A DNA stretch of 64,000 bases, taken from positions 89,259 through 153,258 of the forward strand of contig NZ_JABACJ020000010.1 in NCBI RefSeq assembly GCF_012524165.2. Reading direction: 5' to 3'. A program made the translations under genes and the position numbers. This document shows, one piece after another, positions 27,311 through 35,216 of this stretch (within the stretch, counting starts at the first letter, position 1; the number at the start of each line of letters is the position of its first letter). The stretch comes from Faecalicatena faecalis. Lineage in GTDB: Bacteria; Bacillota; Clostridia; Lachnospirales; Lachnospiraceae. The notes under the pieces were generated by a model. The model was not told the DNA's origin. It did no database searches and saw only the letters and a program-made list of their open reading frames with translations.

Positions 27311-27346
27311 AATACCCGGCAGGTTGTCCCTGCGGGGTATTTTTTA
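27311..27346. terminator. Bidirectional terminator between mecA and the DUF1858 gene
   Basis: A strong stem AATACCC/GGGTATT with an inner GCAGG/CCTGC and T tracts on both strands separates the two convergent genes. Confidence 0.9.
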
Positions 27347-27375
27347 TGCGGAAAACTCCGCACATGGTCATTCTA

Positions 27376-27585
27376 TTATTTACCTGCTGCTTTCATTGAC
27401 GCGTTGATCTTTTCAACAAGCAGCTCGGAATCTAAACCATGCACCATTGCAGCCTCTTCCAGAGACTCCATCTGTGAAGACGGTCAACCAAGGCAGTGCA
27501 TGCCTATTTCCATTAAGATAGGAGCTGCTTCCGGATAAACCATTAATAATTCACCGATTGTTGTGCTTTTAGAAATCTGAGCCAT
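27376..27585 (-). CDS. DUF1858-family redox protein with in-frame UGA (probable selenoprotein)
   Basis: A 69-codon gene after AAGGAGG, ATG at 27585. It reads [20 protein letters not shown] and goes on to MEIGMHCLG, then TGA (complement of 27484-27486, codon 34), then [16 protein letters not shown] to TAA at 27376. The family (hybrid-cluster-associated disulfide domain) has C-x-x-C at this site, so the UGA replaces the second Cys and gives C-x-x-U. Reading frame, start, conserved residues and end are otherwise intact. Four bases after the UGA an RNA stem (UCUUC-A-CAGA / UCUGGAAGA) closes a seven-base loop containing GG, resembling a bacterial SECIS. Alternatives are a sequencing error or a fresh nonsense mutation. 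Confidence 0.75.
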
Positions 27586-27827
27586 TTCTTTTCCTCCTTC
27601 AATTATTCAATGCTTTTTATTATAATCCCTATTATTTAAATAATCAACCGTAGAAAATCTTAATTTCCTATAAATTCCAGTTAGCCGCCTGCTTAATTTT
27701 CTGAATTGTTCGTGCAATTATTTTCACTTTTTGACATCTCAAAAGTCAATAAATTTATTGATTTTTTTCGACAAATAATTATTTTCATAATAACTTAACA
27801 AAACGTCCGTTCTTTTTTTTAGAAAAG

Positions 27828-27924
27828 TAATCCACATAAAACACATGTTTTTGTGTGGATAATGTGAATAACTTTGCTAAAAACTATATTTTTCCACGTT
27901 TTTTTGAGTTTTAGGTGTGGATAA
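27828..27924 (-). promoter_or_regulatory. Cluster of DnaA boxes
   Basis: Three perfect TTATNCACA boxes on the minus strand (27854-27862, 27863-27871 and 27916-27924) and one plus-strand near match, TAATCCACA (27828-27836), lie within 97 bp. Two are directly adjacent. DnaA-box clusters outside oriC that limit initiation are known in Bacillus; a similar role here is inferred. Confidence 0.55.
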
Positions 27925-28096
27925 GTTGAAAACTTCTTTTTTCACTCTTTCGACATTATTTTACATTTTTGTGCACATTGTCTATGCCAACCTTTTCACA
28001 TTTTTTCTATAATTCGAGGTTTTTCCCCATATAATGTCAAAATGTCCAAACAAATAATTTTGTTGATAAAATTACATTCGGCTCACAATAATAATG

Positions 28097-28139
28097 AAAA
28101 AGACGAGTATCGGCACATCGGCCTTTTTACTCGTCTTTT
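28097..28139 (-). terminator. Terminator after the NlpC/P60 gene
   Basis: The arms AAAAGACGAGTA/TACTCGTCTTTT enclose a small GGC/GCC stem. T tract on the minus strand, about 130 bases after the stop. Confidence 0.8.
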
Positions 28140-28267
28140 CCTTATATATGATTTCCTATTTTATATGGTACAGTATTTACCAGTTCCCTGATATTCTCCC
28201 CAATACTGTACCTGCACTCCGTGTGCTTAAATACTCTCCTATGATGATGACTCTGCAGTGATATTTT

Positions 28268-29374
28268 CTACAGTACACGCCTGATCGTTACAATCGGTGC
28301 ATAATTTGCTGTACAGATACCAATGCCGTCTGCTTCATTCATTGCGTTGACAATGTTGCCGTCTCCCATATACAGTCCGACATGTCCGTCATATAAGACG
28401 ATATCCCCCGGCAGTGCTTCTTCGTAGCTGACCGGTGTTCCTACGCTCTCCATATCCCACGTTGTACGCGGAAGGCTGACTCCAAAGTTCGCATATACAG
28501 ACTGTACAAATCCCGAACAATCCGCTCCCTCGGTCAAACTCGTTCCTCCCCATACATACGGATTTCCAATGAACTGACACGCATAATCAATGACTGCCTG
28601 TCCACTTCCCGCCTGGGCCTGGATTGCTGCGGCCTCCTGAGCCTCCTGCTGCTTTCTGGCTTCTTCTGCCTGTCTTGCAGCCTCTTCCTGTGCTATTCTC
28701 TGCTCTTCCTCTGCCTTGGACTCGGCATAGGCATATACCTTCTGTACATCAATATAGTCACCGCAGACCCAGCCGGACACTCCATTTACCATGACTGGGT
28801 ACCACCCGTCGATTGCTTCACCGGTCACTTCATACTGCTGACCTGCGGTTATTTGTGTCACGATATTCGCTGCTGTCCCCTGTCCATCTCTCACATTTAA
28901 CAGATCTGCAGTAACAACCGCTTGATTCTGTTCATAATCTGCTGCATGTACCTGGGCATCCTCACCCGTCCATAGACACTCGGCAGGAACATAACCTTCC
29001 ACCGAGCCGGATCGGATCTTCGTCCAGCCATCGTTGTATTCGAGCACCTCTGCCGCTGAATTCTGATACAGCTTACCGATCCAATCACTTGTTTCTTCCG
29101 GGGCACTTCTAATATAAGTAAAATCACTCACATTAGAAAACGCCATATTTAAATACTCACCCTCGCCATTTTCCACCAGATAGAGATTAATGTTCTCCTT
29201 TACATTCGTCTGGTAACTTTCGTTTACGATCGATTCGATTCCTGCAACCGGGATGACCGGAACATTTTCTTCATTCTTGTCCGCAGCCTTAACCGTCATT
29301 GCACTCCCCGGAACCAAAATCGCTCCCGCTAAAGCAGAAAGAATCAATTTCTGCTTCATACACATTGCTTTCAT
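28268..29374 (-). CDS. Secreted NlpC/P60 endopeptidase with two SH3 domains
   Basis: Peptidoglycan hydrolase of about 368 residues. The signal peptide ends near PGSAMTVKA. Two bacterial SH3 domains follow (about 85-145 and 160-215), then an Ala/Gln/Glu-rich helical linker and the NlpC/P60 domain (about 260-368). The catalytic Cys is in GADCSGFVQ and His in DGHVGLY; the third position is Asn (IVNAMN), where many relatives have His. The ATG at 29374 follows AAGGAGG. Probably cuts stem peptides during growth or cell separation. Confidence 0.93.
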   Translation of the reverse strand: MKAMCMKQKLILSALAGAILVPGSAMTVKAADKNEENVPVIPVAGIESIVNESYQTNVKENINLYLVENGEGEYLNMAFSNVSDFTYIRSAPEETSDWIGKLYQNSAAEVLEYNDGWTKIRSGSVEGYVPAECLWTGEDAQVHAADYEQNQAVVTADLLNVRDGQGTAANIVTQITAGQQYEVTGEAIDGWYPVMVNGVSGWVCGDYIDVQKVYAYAESKAEEEQRIAQEEAARQAEEARKQQEAQEAAAIQAQAGSGQAVIDYACQFIGNPYVWGGTSLTEGADCSGFVQSVYANFGVSLPRTTWDMESVGTPVSYEEALPGDIVLYDGHVGLYMGDGNIVNAMNEADGIGICTANYAPIVTIRRVL

Positions 29375-29815
29375 ATTAAAACCTCCTTTATGCCCTTTTG
29401 CAGCATAGCCGCAAATCCGCCTACAGGATATATTTGACGTGATATCCTCCAGGTGCAAGTGTCTTTATCTTTTGTAGGAAGTTCTAATTGTTACATAATT
29501 GTTAACTTTTGTTACAACGATATTATAGCAACACATACCCCTTATGTCAATATATTTCAAGGGATTTTCACATTACATACTTCGACATGATCTTCAAAAT
29601 TCTCCTAAAAATAGGCTCTGCGCGAACCCATTTGTTAATTATTTTGTAACATTTTATCAATTCTATTCCTTCTATATAAGGAATTAACAAAACTTTTATA
29701 AAAAATAAATCTAACTTTTTTTCATTTTAGTGTTGACATTTCCCGAGATATGTATTATATTCTAATTACAGTAACAATTACTATTATTACTTTAGAAATT
29801 GAAAGGAGGTTTATA
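29375..29815. promoter_or_regulatory. Divergent promoters of the NlpC/P60 gene and perR
   Basis: On the minus strand TTGACA (complement of 29545-29550), 17 bases, then TATAAT with TG extension (complement of 29522-29527) drive the NlpC/P60 gene, leaving a leader of about 140 bases. On the plus strand TTGACA (29733-29738), 17 bases and TATATT (29756-29761) drive perR. Just downstream (about 29764-29797) an AT-rich run of TTAC/GTAA half sites could be the PerR operator. Confidence 0.75.
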
Positions 29816-30211
29816 TTGGCAGCTTTAAAGTATAGTCGGCAACGTGAATGCATTAAGAACTATCTGGCGATGACCAAAGAACATCCCACTGCCGATACGG
29901 TTTACCTGCATGTGAAGGAAGACTTCCCGAACATCAGTCTTGGTACCGTATACAGGAATTTAAACCTGCTGACTGATTTAGGGGAGGCAATCAAGATTCC
30001 GACCCCCGACGGTGGAGACCGATTTGACGGCAACACGATGCCGCATAATCATTTTTTCTGCACCAACTGTAGAAAGGTTCTGGATCTGGACCTGGATATG
30101 AAGAAGATTGAACAGGTCAACAAAGCAGCCGCTGAGAATTTTGACGGCATCATAGAATCCAGTACCACCATTTTTTATGGAAAATGCGGTGACTGCATCC
30201 AAAAGTCATAG
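29816..30211 (+). CDS. perR: Fur-family repressor, PerR-like
   Basis: 131 residues with the Fur fold: a winged helix (about 1-75, including TVYRNLNLLTDLGEA) and a dimerisation domain with metal ligands (HNHFFCTNC and the C-terminal CGDC forming the structural zinc site). Upstream position to two rubrerythrins supports a peroxide-sensing PerR role. The start is TTG at 29816, six bases after AAAGGAGG; the longer ATG frame from 29750 overlaps the promoter. Confidence 0.9.
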   Translation: MAALKYSRQRECIKNYLAMTKEHPTADTVYLHVKEDFPNISLGTVYRNLNLLTDLGEAIKIPTPDGGDRFDGNTMPHNHFFCTNCRKVLDLDLDMKKIEQVNKAAAENFDGIIESSTTIFYGKCGDCIQKS

Positions 30212-30285
30212 TCTTGGATATCTCACATAGGATATCTACAGACGGCCATACAGAAGATCTGTGTGGAGAGTTTTAACAAGTGATT

Positions 30286-30316
30286 AATATAGGAAGTATC
30301 ATATGCTTCCTATATT
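30286..30316. repeat. Perfect 11 bp inverted repeat downstream of perR
   Basis: AATATAGGAAG and CTTCCTATATT surround a nine-base loop. There is no good T tract, so it is either a weak terminator, an RNA-processing hairpin, or an operator for the next gene. Confidence 0.5.
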
Positions 30317-30402
30317 AAAAATAAATTACCGCCAGACCTAATCGGTCTCACGGCTATCAACAATAAAAATAATATATAAAAAAGAAAAGGAGATTTAAAA
30401 CT

Positions 30403-30945
30403 ATGAAAAAATTTGTATGTACAGTATGTGGTTATGTTCACGAGGGAGAGGCTGCACCGGCTGAATGTCCAATTTGTAAAGCACCGGCTGAGAAGTTCAA
30501 AGAGCAGACAGGTGAAAGAGAATGGGCTGCAGAGCACGTTGTAGGTGTTGCTAAGGGCGTTAGCGAAGATATCATCGCTGACTTAAGAGCTAACTTCGAA
30601 GGAGAATGCTCAGAAGTAGGTATGTACCTTGCAATGGCTAGAGTTGCTCACAGAGAAGGATATCCAGAGATCGGACTGTACTGGGAAAAAGCTGCTTACG
30701 AAGAGGCAGAGCATGCTTCTAAATTCGCTGAGTTATTAGGTGAAGTTGTAACAGACAGCACAAAGAAGAACCTGGAGATGAGAATTGACGCTGAGAACGG
30801 CGCTACAGCAGGTAAATTTGATCTTGCAAAACGTGCAAAAGCTGCTAACCTGGATGCTATCCATGATACAGTACACGAGATGGCAAGAGACGAAGCTCGT
30901 CACGGAAAAGCATTCGAAGGACTTTTAAAGAGATACTTCGGCTAA
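30403..30945 (+). CDS. Reverse rubrerythrin (rubredoxin domain first)
   Basis: 180-residue non-haem iron protein that reduces hydrogen peroxide in anaerobes. The rubredoxin-like domain is N-terminal ([10 protein letters not shown]...CPICKAP, about 5-30) and the four-helix di-iron domain follows, with E-x2-H ligands such as EEAEHAS and DEARHGK. This order is opposite to classical rubrerythrin. AAAAGGAG precedes the ATG. It lies between perR and a classical rubrerythrin and is probably PerR-controlled. Confidence 0.93.
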   Translation: MKKFVCTVCGYVHEGEAAPAECPICKAPAEKFKEQTGEREWAAEHVVGVAKGVSEDIIADLRANFEGECSEVGMYLAMARVAHREGYPEIGLYWEKAAYEEAEHASKFAELLGEVVTDSTKKNLEMRIDAENGATAGKFDLAKRAKAANLDAIHDTVHEMARDEARHGKAFEGLLKRYFG

Positions 30946-30996
30946 TCTTTGTCGATCCTTATATAAATTTCATACACCCCAACAACTATAGTGAAT

Positions 30997-31028
30997 ACCT
31001 GCACTGGAGCACCCTCTCTAGTGCAGGT
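30997..31028 (+). terminator. Hairpin between the two rubrerythrin genes
   Basis: A perfect 9 bp stem ACCTGCACT/AGTGCAGGT with a 14-base loop, followed by an imperfect T-rich stretch. A TGTGGATAA (DnaA-box complement) follows at 31041-31049. Confidence 0.55.
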
Positions 31029-31137
31029 CATTTACTATCATGTGGATAAATATTTCATCAATTTTTCATAAAATTGATGTATTCATTCACTCACAACTAC
31101 GTTATAATAAAACTAACAAATTAAAGGAGGATATATT

Positions 31138-31674
31138 ATGTCTAAGTACGCAGGAACAAAAACAGAGAAGAACCTTATGGATGCATTTGCAGGTGAATCC
31201 CAGGCACGTAACAAGTATACATATTACGCTTCTGCTGCAAGAAAGGCTGGATTCGTTCAGATGTCCAACATTTTCTTAGAGACTGCAGATCAGGAAAAAG
31301 AACATGCAAAAATGTGGTTCAAAGAATTCCATGGCATTGGCGATACAGAGGCTAACCTTGCTGACGCTGCTGCAGGTGAGAACTATGAGTGGACAGATAT
31401 GTATGCACGCATGGCTAAAGAGGCTGAAGAAGAAGGCTTTACAGAGCTGGCTGCTAAGTTCAGAGGCGTAGCTGAGGTAGAGGCAGCTCACGAGAAGCGC
31501 TATCAGAGGCTCCTTGATCACTTCCGTGCAGGACAGACATTCAAAGATGAAGCTCCTCTTGGATGGAAATGTGGAAACTGTGGATATATCTACCAGGGAG
31601 ACGAAGCCCCAGAAGTATGTCCAGTATGTGCACATCCACGTGCATACTTTGAAAGAAAAGCTGAAAACTACTAA
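31138..31674 (+). CDS. rbr: Rubrerythrin (classical domain order)
   Basis: 178 residues. The di-iron four-helix domain comes first ([32 protein letters not shown] ligands) and a C-terminal rubredoxin domain follows ([12 protein letters not shown]...CPVCAHP). Peroxidase of anaerobic oxidative-stress defence. AAAGGAGG lies just before the ATG. The TATAAT at about 31111 gives a possible -10 element, though the -35 is unclear. Confidence 0.96.
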   Translation: MSKYAGTKTEKNLMDAFAGESQARNKYTYYASAARKAGFVQMSNIFLETADQEKEHAKMWFKEFHGIGDTEANLADAAAGENYEWTDMYARMAKEAEEEGFTELAAKFRGVAEVEAAHEKRYQRLLDHFRAGQTFKDEAPLGWKCGNCGYIYQGDEAPEVCPVCAHPRAYFERKAENY

Positions 31675-31723
31675 AAGATTATGGATTCCTTTTCTGATTC
31701 AACAAAGAACTGAAGATAACGAT

Positions 31724-31765
31724 ACAAAAACAGGACTCTCCTATTCGTAGGGGTCCTGTTTTTGT
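31724..31765. terminator. Bidirectional terminator between rbr and the GIY-YIG gene
   Basis: A perfect 13 bp stem ACAAAAACAGGAC/GTCCTGTTTTTGT lies at the convergent gene ends and overlaps the last codons of the GIY-YIG gene. Confidence 0.88.
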
Positions 31766-32031
31766 ATTACATCTATATTTTCTATTCCATCTTTTTTCTC
31801 GATTATCGCAAGCTTCATTCTGCGGGACATCTGCTTAATCGCATATTCCCTTTTCATTGCCTCTTCTTTCGTTAAAAAGGTCTCATAATAAGCCAGTTCC
31901 ACAGGTCTGCGGGCCTTTGTATACTTGGCGCCCTTCCCTGCATTATGATCACTGATCCGTTTGTTTAAATCGTTGGTCCACCCTGTATAAAGACTTCCGT
32001 CACTGCACTTTAAAATATATGTATAATTCAT
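31741..32031 (-). CDS. Small GIY-YIG nuclease-domain protein (UPF0213 type)
   Basis: 96 residues that are almost wholly the GIY-YIG fold: [17 protein letters not shown] carries the two Tyr motifs (here Y-x-L and Y-T-G), followed by the conserved Arg ([16 protein letters not shown]) and Glu ([16 protein letters not shown]). Stand-alone members are widespread and of uncertain role; some cut DNA. Confidence 0.9.
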   Translation of the reverse strand: MNYTYILKCSDGSLYTGWTNDLNKRISDHNAGKGAKYTKARRPVELAYYETFLTKEEAMKREYAIKQMSRRMKLAIIEKKDGIENIDVIQKQDPYE

Positions 32032-32074
32032 GGAACCACCTCTTCTGCCCTACATTCTCTTCCGCATTATACCA

Positions 32075-32112
32075 TAAACACTAAGTTTGTAGAACACCTC
32101 ACTAAGTGTTTA
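32075..32112. repeat. Short inverted/direct repeat upstream of the GIY-YIG gene
   Basis: TAAACACT and AGTGTTTA form an inverted pair, and CACTAAGT occurs twice about 22 bp apart. Possibly an operator; it could be chance. Confidence 0.35.
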
Positions 32113-32201
32113 GGTATATGTCTTAGTAGGCTGATAATACCACGCCAACTGCGAGCATTATATCATAAACTCTTATTTCCTAAAAGCCCCCACAAATGCT
32201 T

Positions 32202-32237
32202 CAGGGATGCGAAACCTTCTGGTTTTACGCATCCCTG
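32202..32237 (-). terminator. Strong hairpin downstream of the spoIIQ-like gene
   Basis: The arms CAGGGATGCG/CGCATCCCTG enclose an AACC/GGTT inner stem. There is no T tract, so it may stop or protect the transcript end less efficiently than a standard terminator. Confidence 0.55.
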
Positions 32238-32260
32238 TCATTGATACAGCAGGATATCTC

Positions 32261-32992
32261 TTATGACTCCATAAAGTCTAACGGATTTACCGGATTACCG
32301 TCCTTCATAATTTCGAAGTAAAGGTTAGGACCTTCCACACTGTAATATTTTGTTGGTTCACTCAAATATCCGACGGTTTCACCTGATCCTACATAATCAC
32401 CAATCTGAAGAGGGACTTCTTTTAGCTGTCCGTAGACTGCACTATATCCATTTCCCATATCCAGTGTTACGGTTGTACCTGTCTGTGCGTTCTGCTCGAT
32501 GTTCGTCACGATTCCGGCTGCAGATGCAGCGATCGTTTCTCCTACTTCTCCACCAATGACCAGTGCCGGATTATACTTATACTGCTCCAATGTGGAAAAG
32601 TATACAGTTTTATCCATACTGTAGTTAATCAGGGTCGCTCCGCTTGCAGGCCACTCAAGAAGACTTTCCTCGGTAAACCATACGTCTGATGCAGCACCGG
32701 ATGTTGCTGAATTATCTGCTGCTTCCCCCTGGTTATTCCCTGTTTCGCTTTCTGTTGATGTATTGTCTTCGGCCTCCGGCAGGACAATGTCATTTGCCGT
32801 TGTTGCTTCACTCTTCTCTTTTGTAAGTTCTTCTGTCTGTTCCTCGGCTTTTGCTAACTGCTCATCTAATTTTTTCTGGTAATTGTTAAATGTAAATGCT
32901 CCAACCATCACAATTACAGCTACAAAGCAGATTACGATACCGACTGCTGTGCCTTTTCCTTTTAATGAAAATGGCTTTTCGTTTTTATTCAT
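32261..32992 (-). CDS. spoIIQ: SpoIIQ-like membrane protein with degenerate LytM domain
   Basis: About 243 residues. One transmembrane helix (about 15-37), a coiled-coil and acidic Ser/Thr linker, then an M23/LytM fold (about 115-243). All zinc ligands of active M23 enzymes are replaced: no H-x3-D is seen, the usual Y-x-H is YGQ, and L-H-F-E is LYFE. It is therefore probably structural, like Bacillus SpoIIQ, which anchors the forespore channel to SpoIIIAH. Position right after spoIID supports this. The ATG at 32992 lies six bases after GAGGTG. Confidence 0.85.
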   Translation of the reverse strand: MNKNEKPFSLKGKGTAVGIVICFVAVIVMVGAFTFNNYQKKLDEQLAKAEEQTEELTKEKSEATTANDIVLPEAEDNTSTESETGNNQGEAADNSATSGAASDVWFTEESLLEWPASGATLINYSMDKTVYFSTLEQYKYNPALVIGGEVGETIAASAAGIVTNIEQNAQTGTTVTLDMGNGYSAVYGQLKEVPLQIGDYVGSGETVGYLSEPTKYYSVEGPNLYFEIMKDGNPVNPLDFMES

Positions 32993-33034
32993 ATTCATCA
33001 CCTCTGGCTATATTTTTGCCAGAAAAATGATGCC

Positions 33035-34024
33035 TTATTCTATTTTTGAAAATATTTCTCCGCCATCTGTAATATTGGTGCCTTCAAAAAAATTCTGAAG
33101 GATTTCCTCACAGTTTTTTCCTTCCTTTGCCATCTCATTCGCGGTCCACTGACTCATTCCCAGTCCATGTCCTTTCCCGGTTGTGGTCACTTTTAGCTGT
33201 CCATCAGCATCCTGAAGAGAAAATGCACTGGAAGCCAGAGATAATGCATCCCGGAATTGATCTCCTGTACAGATGGTGTCCCCGATGCGCATCTTTGAAA
33301 CATATCCGGCAGAGTCATATTCCTGGATTTCAAAATCAGAAAAGCTGTAAGTCTTTTTGGCATTTTCTTTATCCACAGCAACTAAAAATGCCTGGCACTT
33401 TGTCTGAATTTCTTTATAATCCAATGTATAGACATGCATCTCTTCGTCTGCGGCCTTATCCTCCGGGCATTCTCTCACAGCCAGATATGGGTAATCTCCG
33501 CTTCCTAACACCTCTTTAGCACTCCTTGTCTTTCCATTGCTGGACTGATGGAAAGGAACAAGAGCATAGCCGTCTTGATAGTATAGCACCTGATCTGCAG
33601 TCTCATCCATTGCTTTTTTTAACTTTTTGTAATTCACATCAAACTGATCAGCATCCCACTTTTTTTCCAGATCTTTTCCACACAAATAACTGTCCTTGAG
33701 AACTTTATCCTCATTTTCATCCAAAGCTTTATACAGATTTGTACGAATTACAATCGCCTGTGCCTTTAAGGCCTCCTCCTCAAAGGTTTCCGGCATTTCT
33801 TTTGCCAATACTCCTATAAAATATTCCTCCCATGGCACTTGACTGACCTGCTCCTTTCCATCCTCGGCCGTCTTCTTTACCTGCACATAGGCTCCACTGC
33901 TTTTCCCCATCACTTCCATATCTGAACCATTTGCAAAAACAGCGACAATATAGGGAAGTAAAATCAAAATAATCAGAAAGGAACAGAATGTTTTTATTTT
34001 CTGACGCATATAACGTTGTCCCAT
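33035..34024 (-). CDS. spoIID: Stage II sporulation protein D
   Basis: Lytic transglycosylase needed for peptidoglycan remodelling during engulfment. 329 residues with an N-terminal membrane anchor (about 10-30) and the SpoIID domain: VPWEEYFIGVLAKEMPETF (catalytic Glu), AQAIVIRTN, and the C-terminal GHGLGMSQWTANEMAKEG. The ATG follows GGAGGG. It precedes the spoIIQ-like gene by 42 bases, a common clostridial pair. Confidence 0.95.
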   Translation of the reverse strand: MGQRYMRQKIKTFCSFLIILILLPYIVAVFANGSDMEVMGKSSGAYVQVKKTAEDGKEQVSQVPWEEYFIGVLAKEMPETFEEEALKAQAIVIRTNLYKALDENEDKVLKDSYLCGKDLEKKWDADQFDVNYKKLKKAMDETADQVLYYQDGYALVPFHQSSNGKTRSAKEVLGSGDYPYLAVRECPEDKAADEEMHVYTLDYKEIQTKCQAFLVAVDKENAKKTYSFSDFEIQEYDSAGYVSKMRIGDTICTGDQFRDALSLASSAFSLQDADGQLKVTTTGKGHGLGMSQWTANEMAKEGKNCEEILQNFFEGTNITDGGEIFSKIE

Positions 34025-34062
34025 AAAAATAGCCCTCCATATATTTAGTATATGAAGGGCTT

Positions 34063-34085
34063 AAAGGGGTCAGACCCCTTTTTAT
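34063..34085 (-). terminator. Terminator-like palindrome between the membrane-protein gene and spoIID
   Basis: AAAGGGGTC/GACCCCTTT forms a nearly closed palindrome with a single-base centre. T runs to the plus-strand side, with weaker T on the minus strand. Confidence 0.5.
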
Positions 34086-34118
34086 TCATTTTTTAAAACT
34101 TTGTATCAGTTTTGTTAA

Positions 34119-35207
34119 TTAATCCTGATTGGAATCCTCATTTTGCTTAACATATTCGCCATATGTCTGACTTCCCTGAGGCTCATTTTGAGGTTCACTT
34201 CCAGACTGATCCTTTGTTTCACTATCTGTATTCTTCTGATCCTGTTCTACCTGGTCTAACTCCCCATGCAGTACTACAGGAGCATCCTCCTTAGATGGTA
34301 CCGTAGCTCCTTCATGAGGTACTTGTGCCTCCTGGGGCGGCACTGCAGGTCCTTCATGAGGCGCTGGTGCCTCCTGAGGCGGCGCTGCAGGTTCTTCATG
34401 AGGTACTTGTGCTTCCTGGGGCGCCACTGCAGGTTCTTCGTGAGGTACTGGTCCGCCCTGTGGCGCTCCGACTGGCGCTCCATAAGGTGCAGACATTCCC
34501 GGTGCTGGGCCTCCCTGCGGCGGTACGACCGGAGGAGGGGCCTGCATGAACGGTCTTCCTAAGTCCGGCTCTTTTCCCGGCTGATAGGGCCGGTTTCTCA
34601 TTACAAAGAGACAGATTGACTCATAAAGCGGAACTATGAGACAAAGTACTGCGTGCGCGACTGACATATTTGAAGTCGTAAAGCCCCCTACTATTTGATG
34701 ATTCACAAGTGCCTTCAATACCTTAAAAGCTGCACCATAGATCACTGCCGTAGCCATCCAGAGGAGAAAGACGACGATCATTCCCATGATTGCACCTGTG
34801 CTCAAGCCCGTCATATGATGTCCATATATAGAGCCGAATGTCACACTGGATAACGCACTGAATCCAACTGCACAGAATATGATATAAAATATAAAATTCA
34901 ATGCACCAAAGATGAATGGCATGACTAACAGCCAGATTCCTGGATTCTTGATACTTTTATTTTTTAGTCTGATATTTCCTGCAAGCTCTCCATGCAGATA
35001 TGTCCTGGCAAATGGAATAAATGCAAGCCATGGATATTCTTTTCCCTGCCGTTTTGCAATCGTAAACATCCCAATGCCCTTAAATACATAACTGATCACA
35101 TAAAACAATGCTAATACTGCCAGTATGATCAAATAGATGGCAACAATCCCTGCAAAGATAGAATCCACTGTAGAGTTCATATAGTTATAACTATTATAAT
35201 AATCCAT
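34119..35207 (-). CDS. Multi-pass membrane protein with Pro/Glu repeat tail
   Basis: 362 residues. The N-terminal half has about five transmembrane helices, with YPWLAFIPFARTYLHG near the second one, as in the family often annotated DUF5684. The C-terminal half (about 210-362) is a cytoplasmic low-complexity tail with five imperfect repeats of about 13-14 residues containing P-H-E-E/G-P and P-P-Q-E-A. The repeats are visible in the DNA at about 34300-34460. AGGAGG precedes the ATG. Function unknown. Confidence 0.75.
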   Translation of the reverse strand: MDYYNSYNYMNSTVDSIFAGIVAIYLIILAVLALFYVISYVFKGIGMFTIAKRQGKEYPWLAFIPFARTYLHGELAGNIRLKNKSIKNPGIWLLVMPFIFGALNFIFYIIFCAVGFSALSSVTFGSIYGHHMTGLSTGAIMGMIVVFLLWMATAVIYGAAFKVLKALVNHQIVGGFTTSNMSVAHAVLCLIVPLYESICLFVMRNRPYQPGKEPDLGRPFMQAPPPVVPPQGGPAPGMSAPYGAPVGAPQGGPVPHEEPAVAPQEAQVPHEEPAAPPQEAPAPHEGPAVPPQEAQVPHEGATVPSKEDAPVVLHGELDQVEQDQKNTDSETKDQSGSEPQNEPQGSQTYGEYVKQNEDSNQD

Positions 35208-35216
35208 AAGCGCCTC

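Larger units (their letters stand above)
27586..28267. other. AT-rich intergenic region with DnaA-box cluster
   Basis: No gene. It contains the upstream region of the DUF1858 gene, a DnaA-box cluster at 27828-27924, and a terminator at 28097-28139. The stretch 27700-28090 is rich in T and A tracts. Confidence 0.6.

Noticed and set aside
27376..27585. Plain pseudogene explanation for the UGA in the DUF1858 gene
   Set aside because: A single stop exactly at a redox Cys, with intact frame, ribosome binding site and a SECIS-like hairpin, fits selenocysteine better. It stays open until the genome is checked for sel genes.
34266..34500. Repeated blocks that look like a small repeat array
   Set aside because: The spacing is too short and irregular for CRISPR, and the blocks encode the Pro/Glu repeats of the membrane protein tail.
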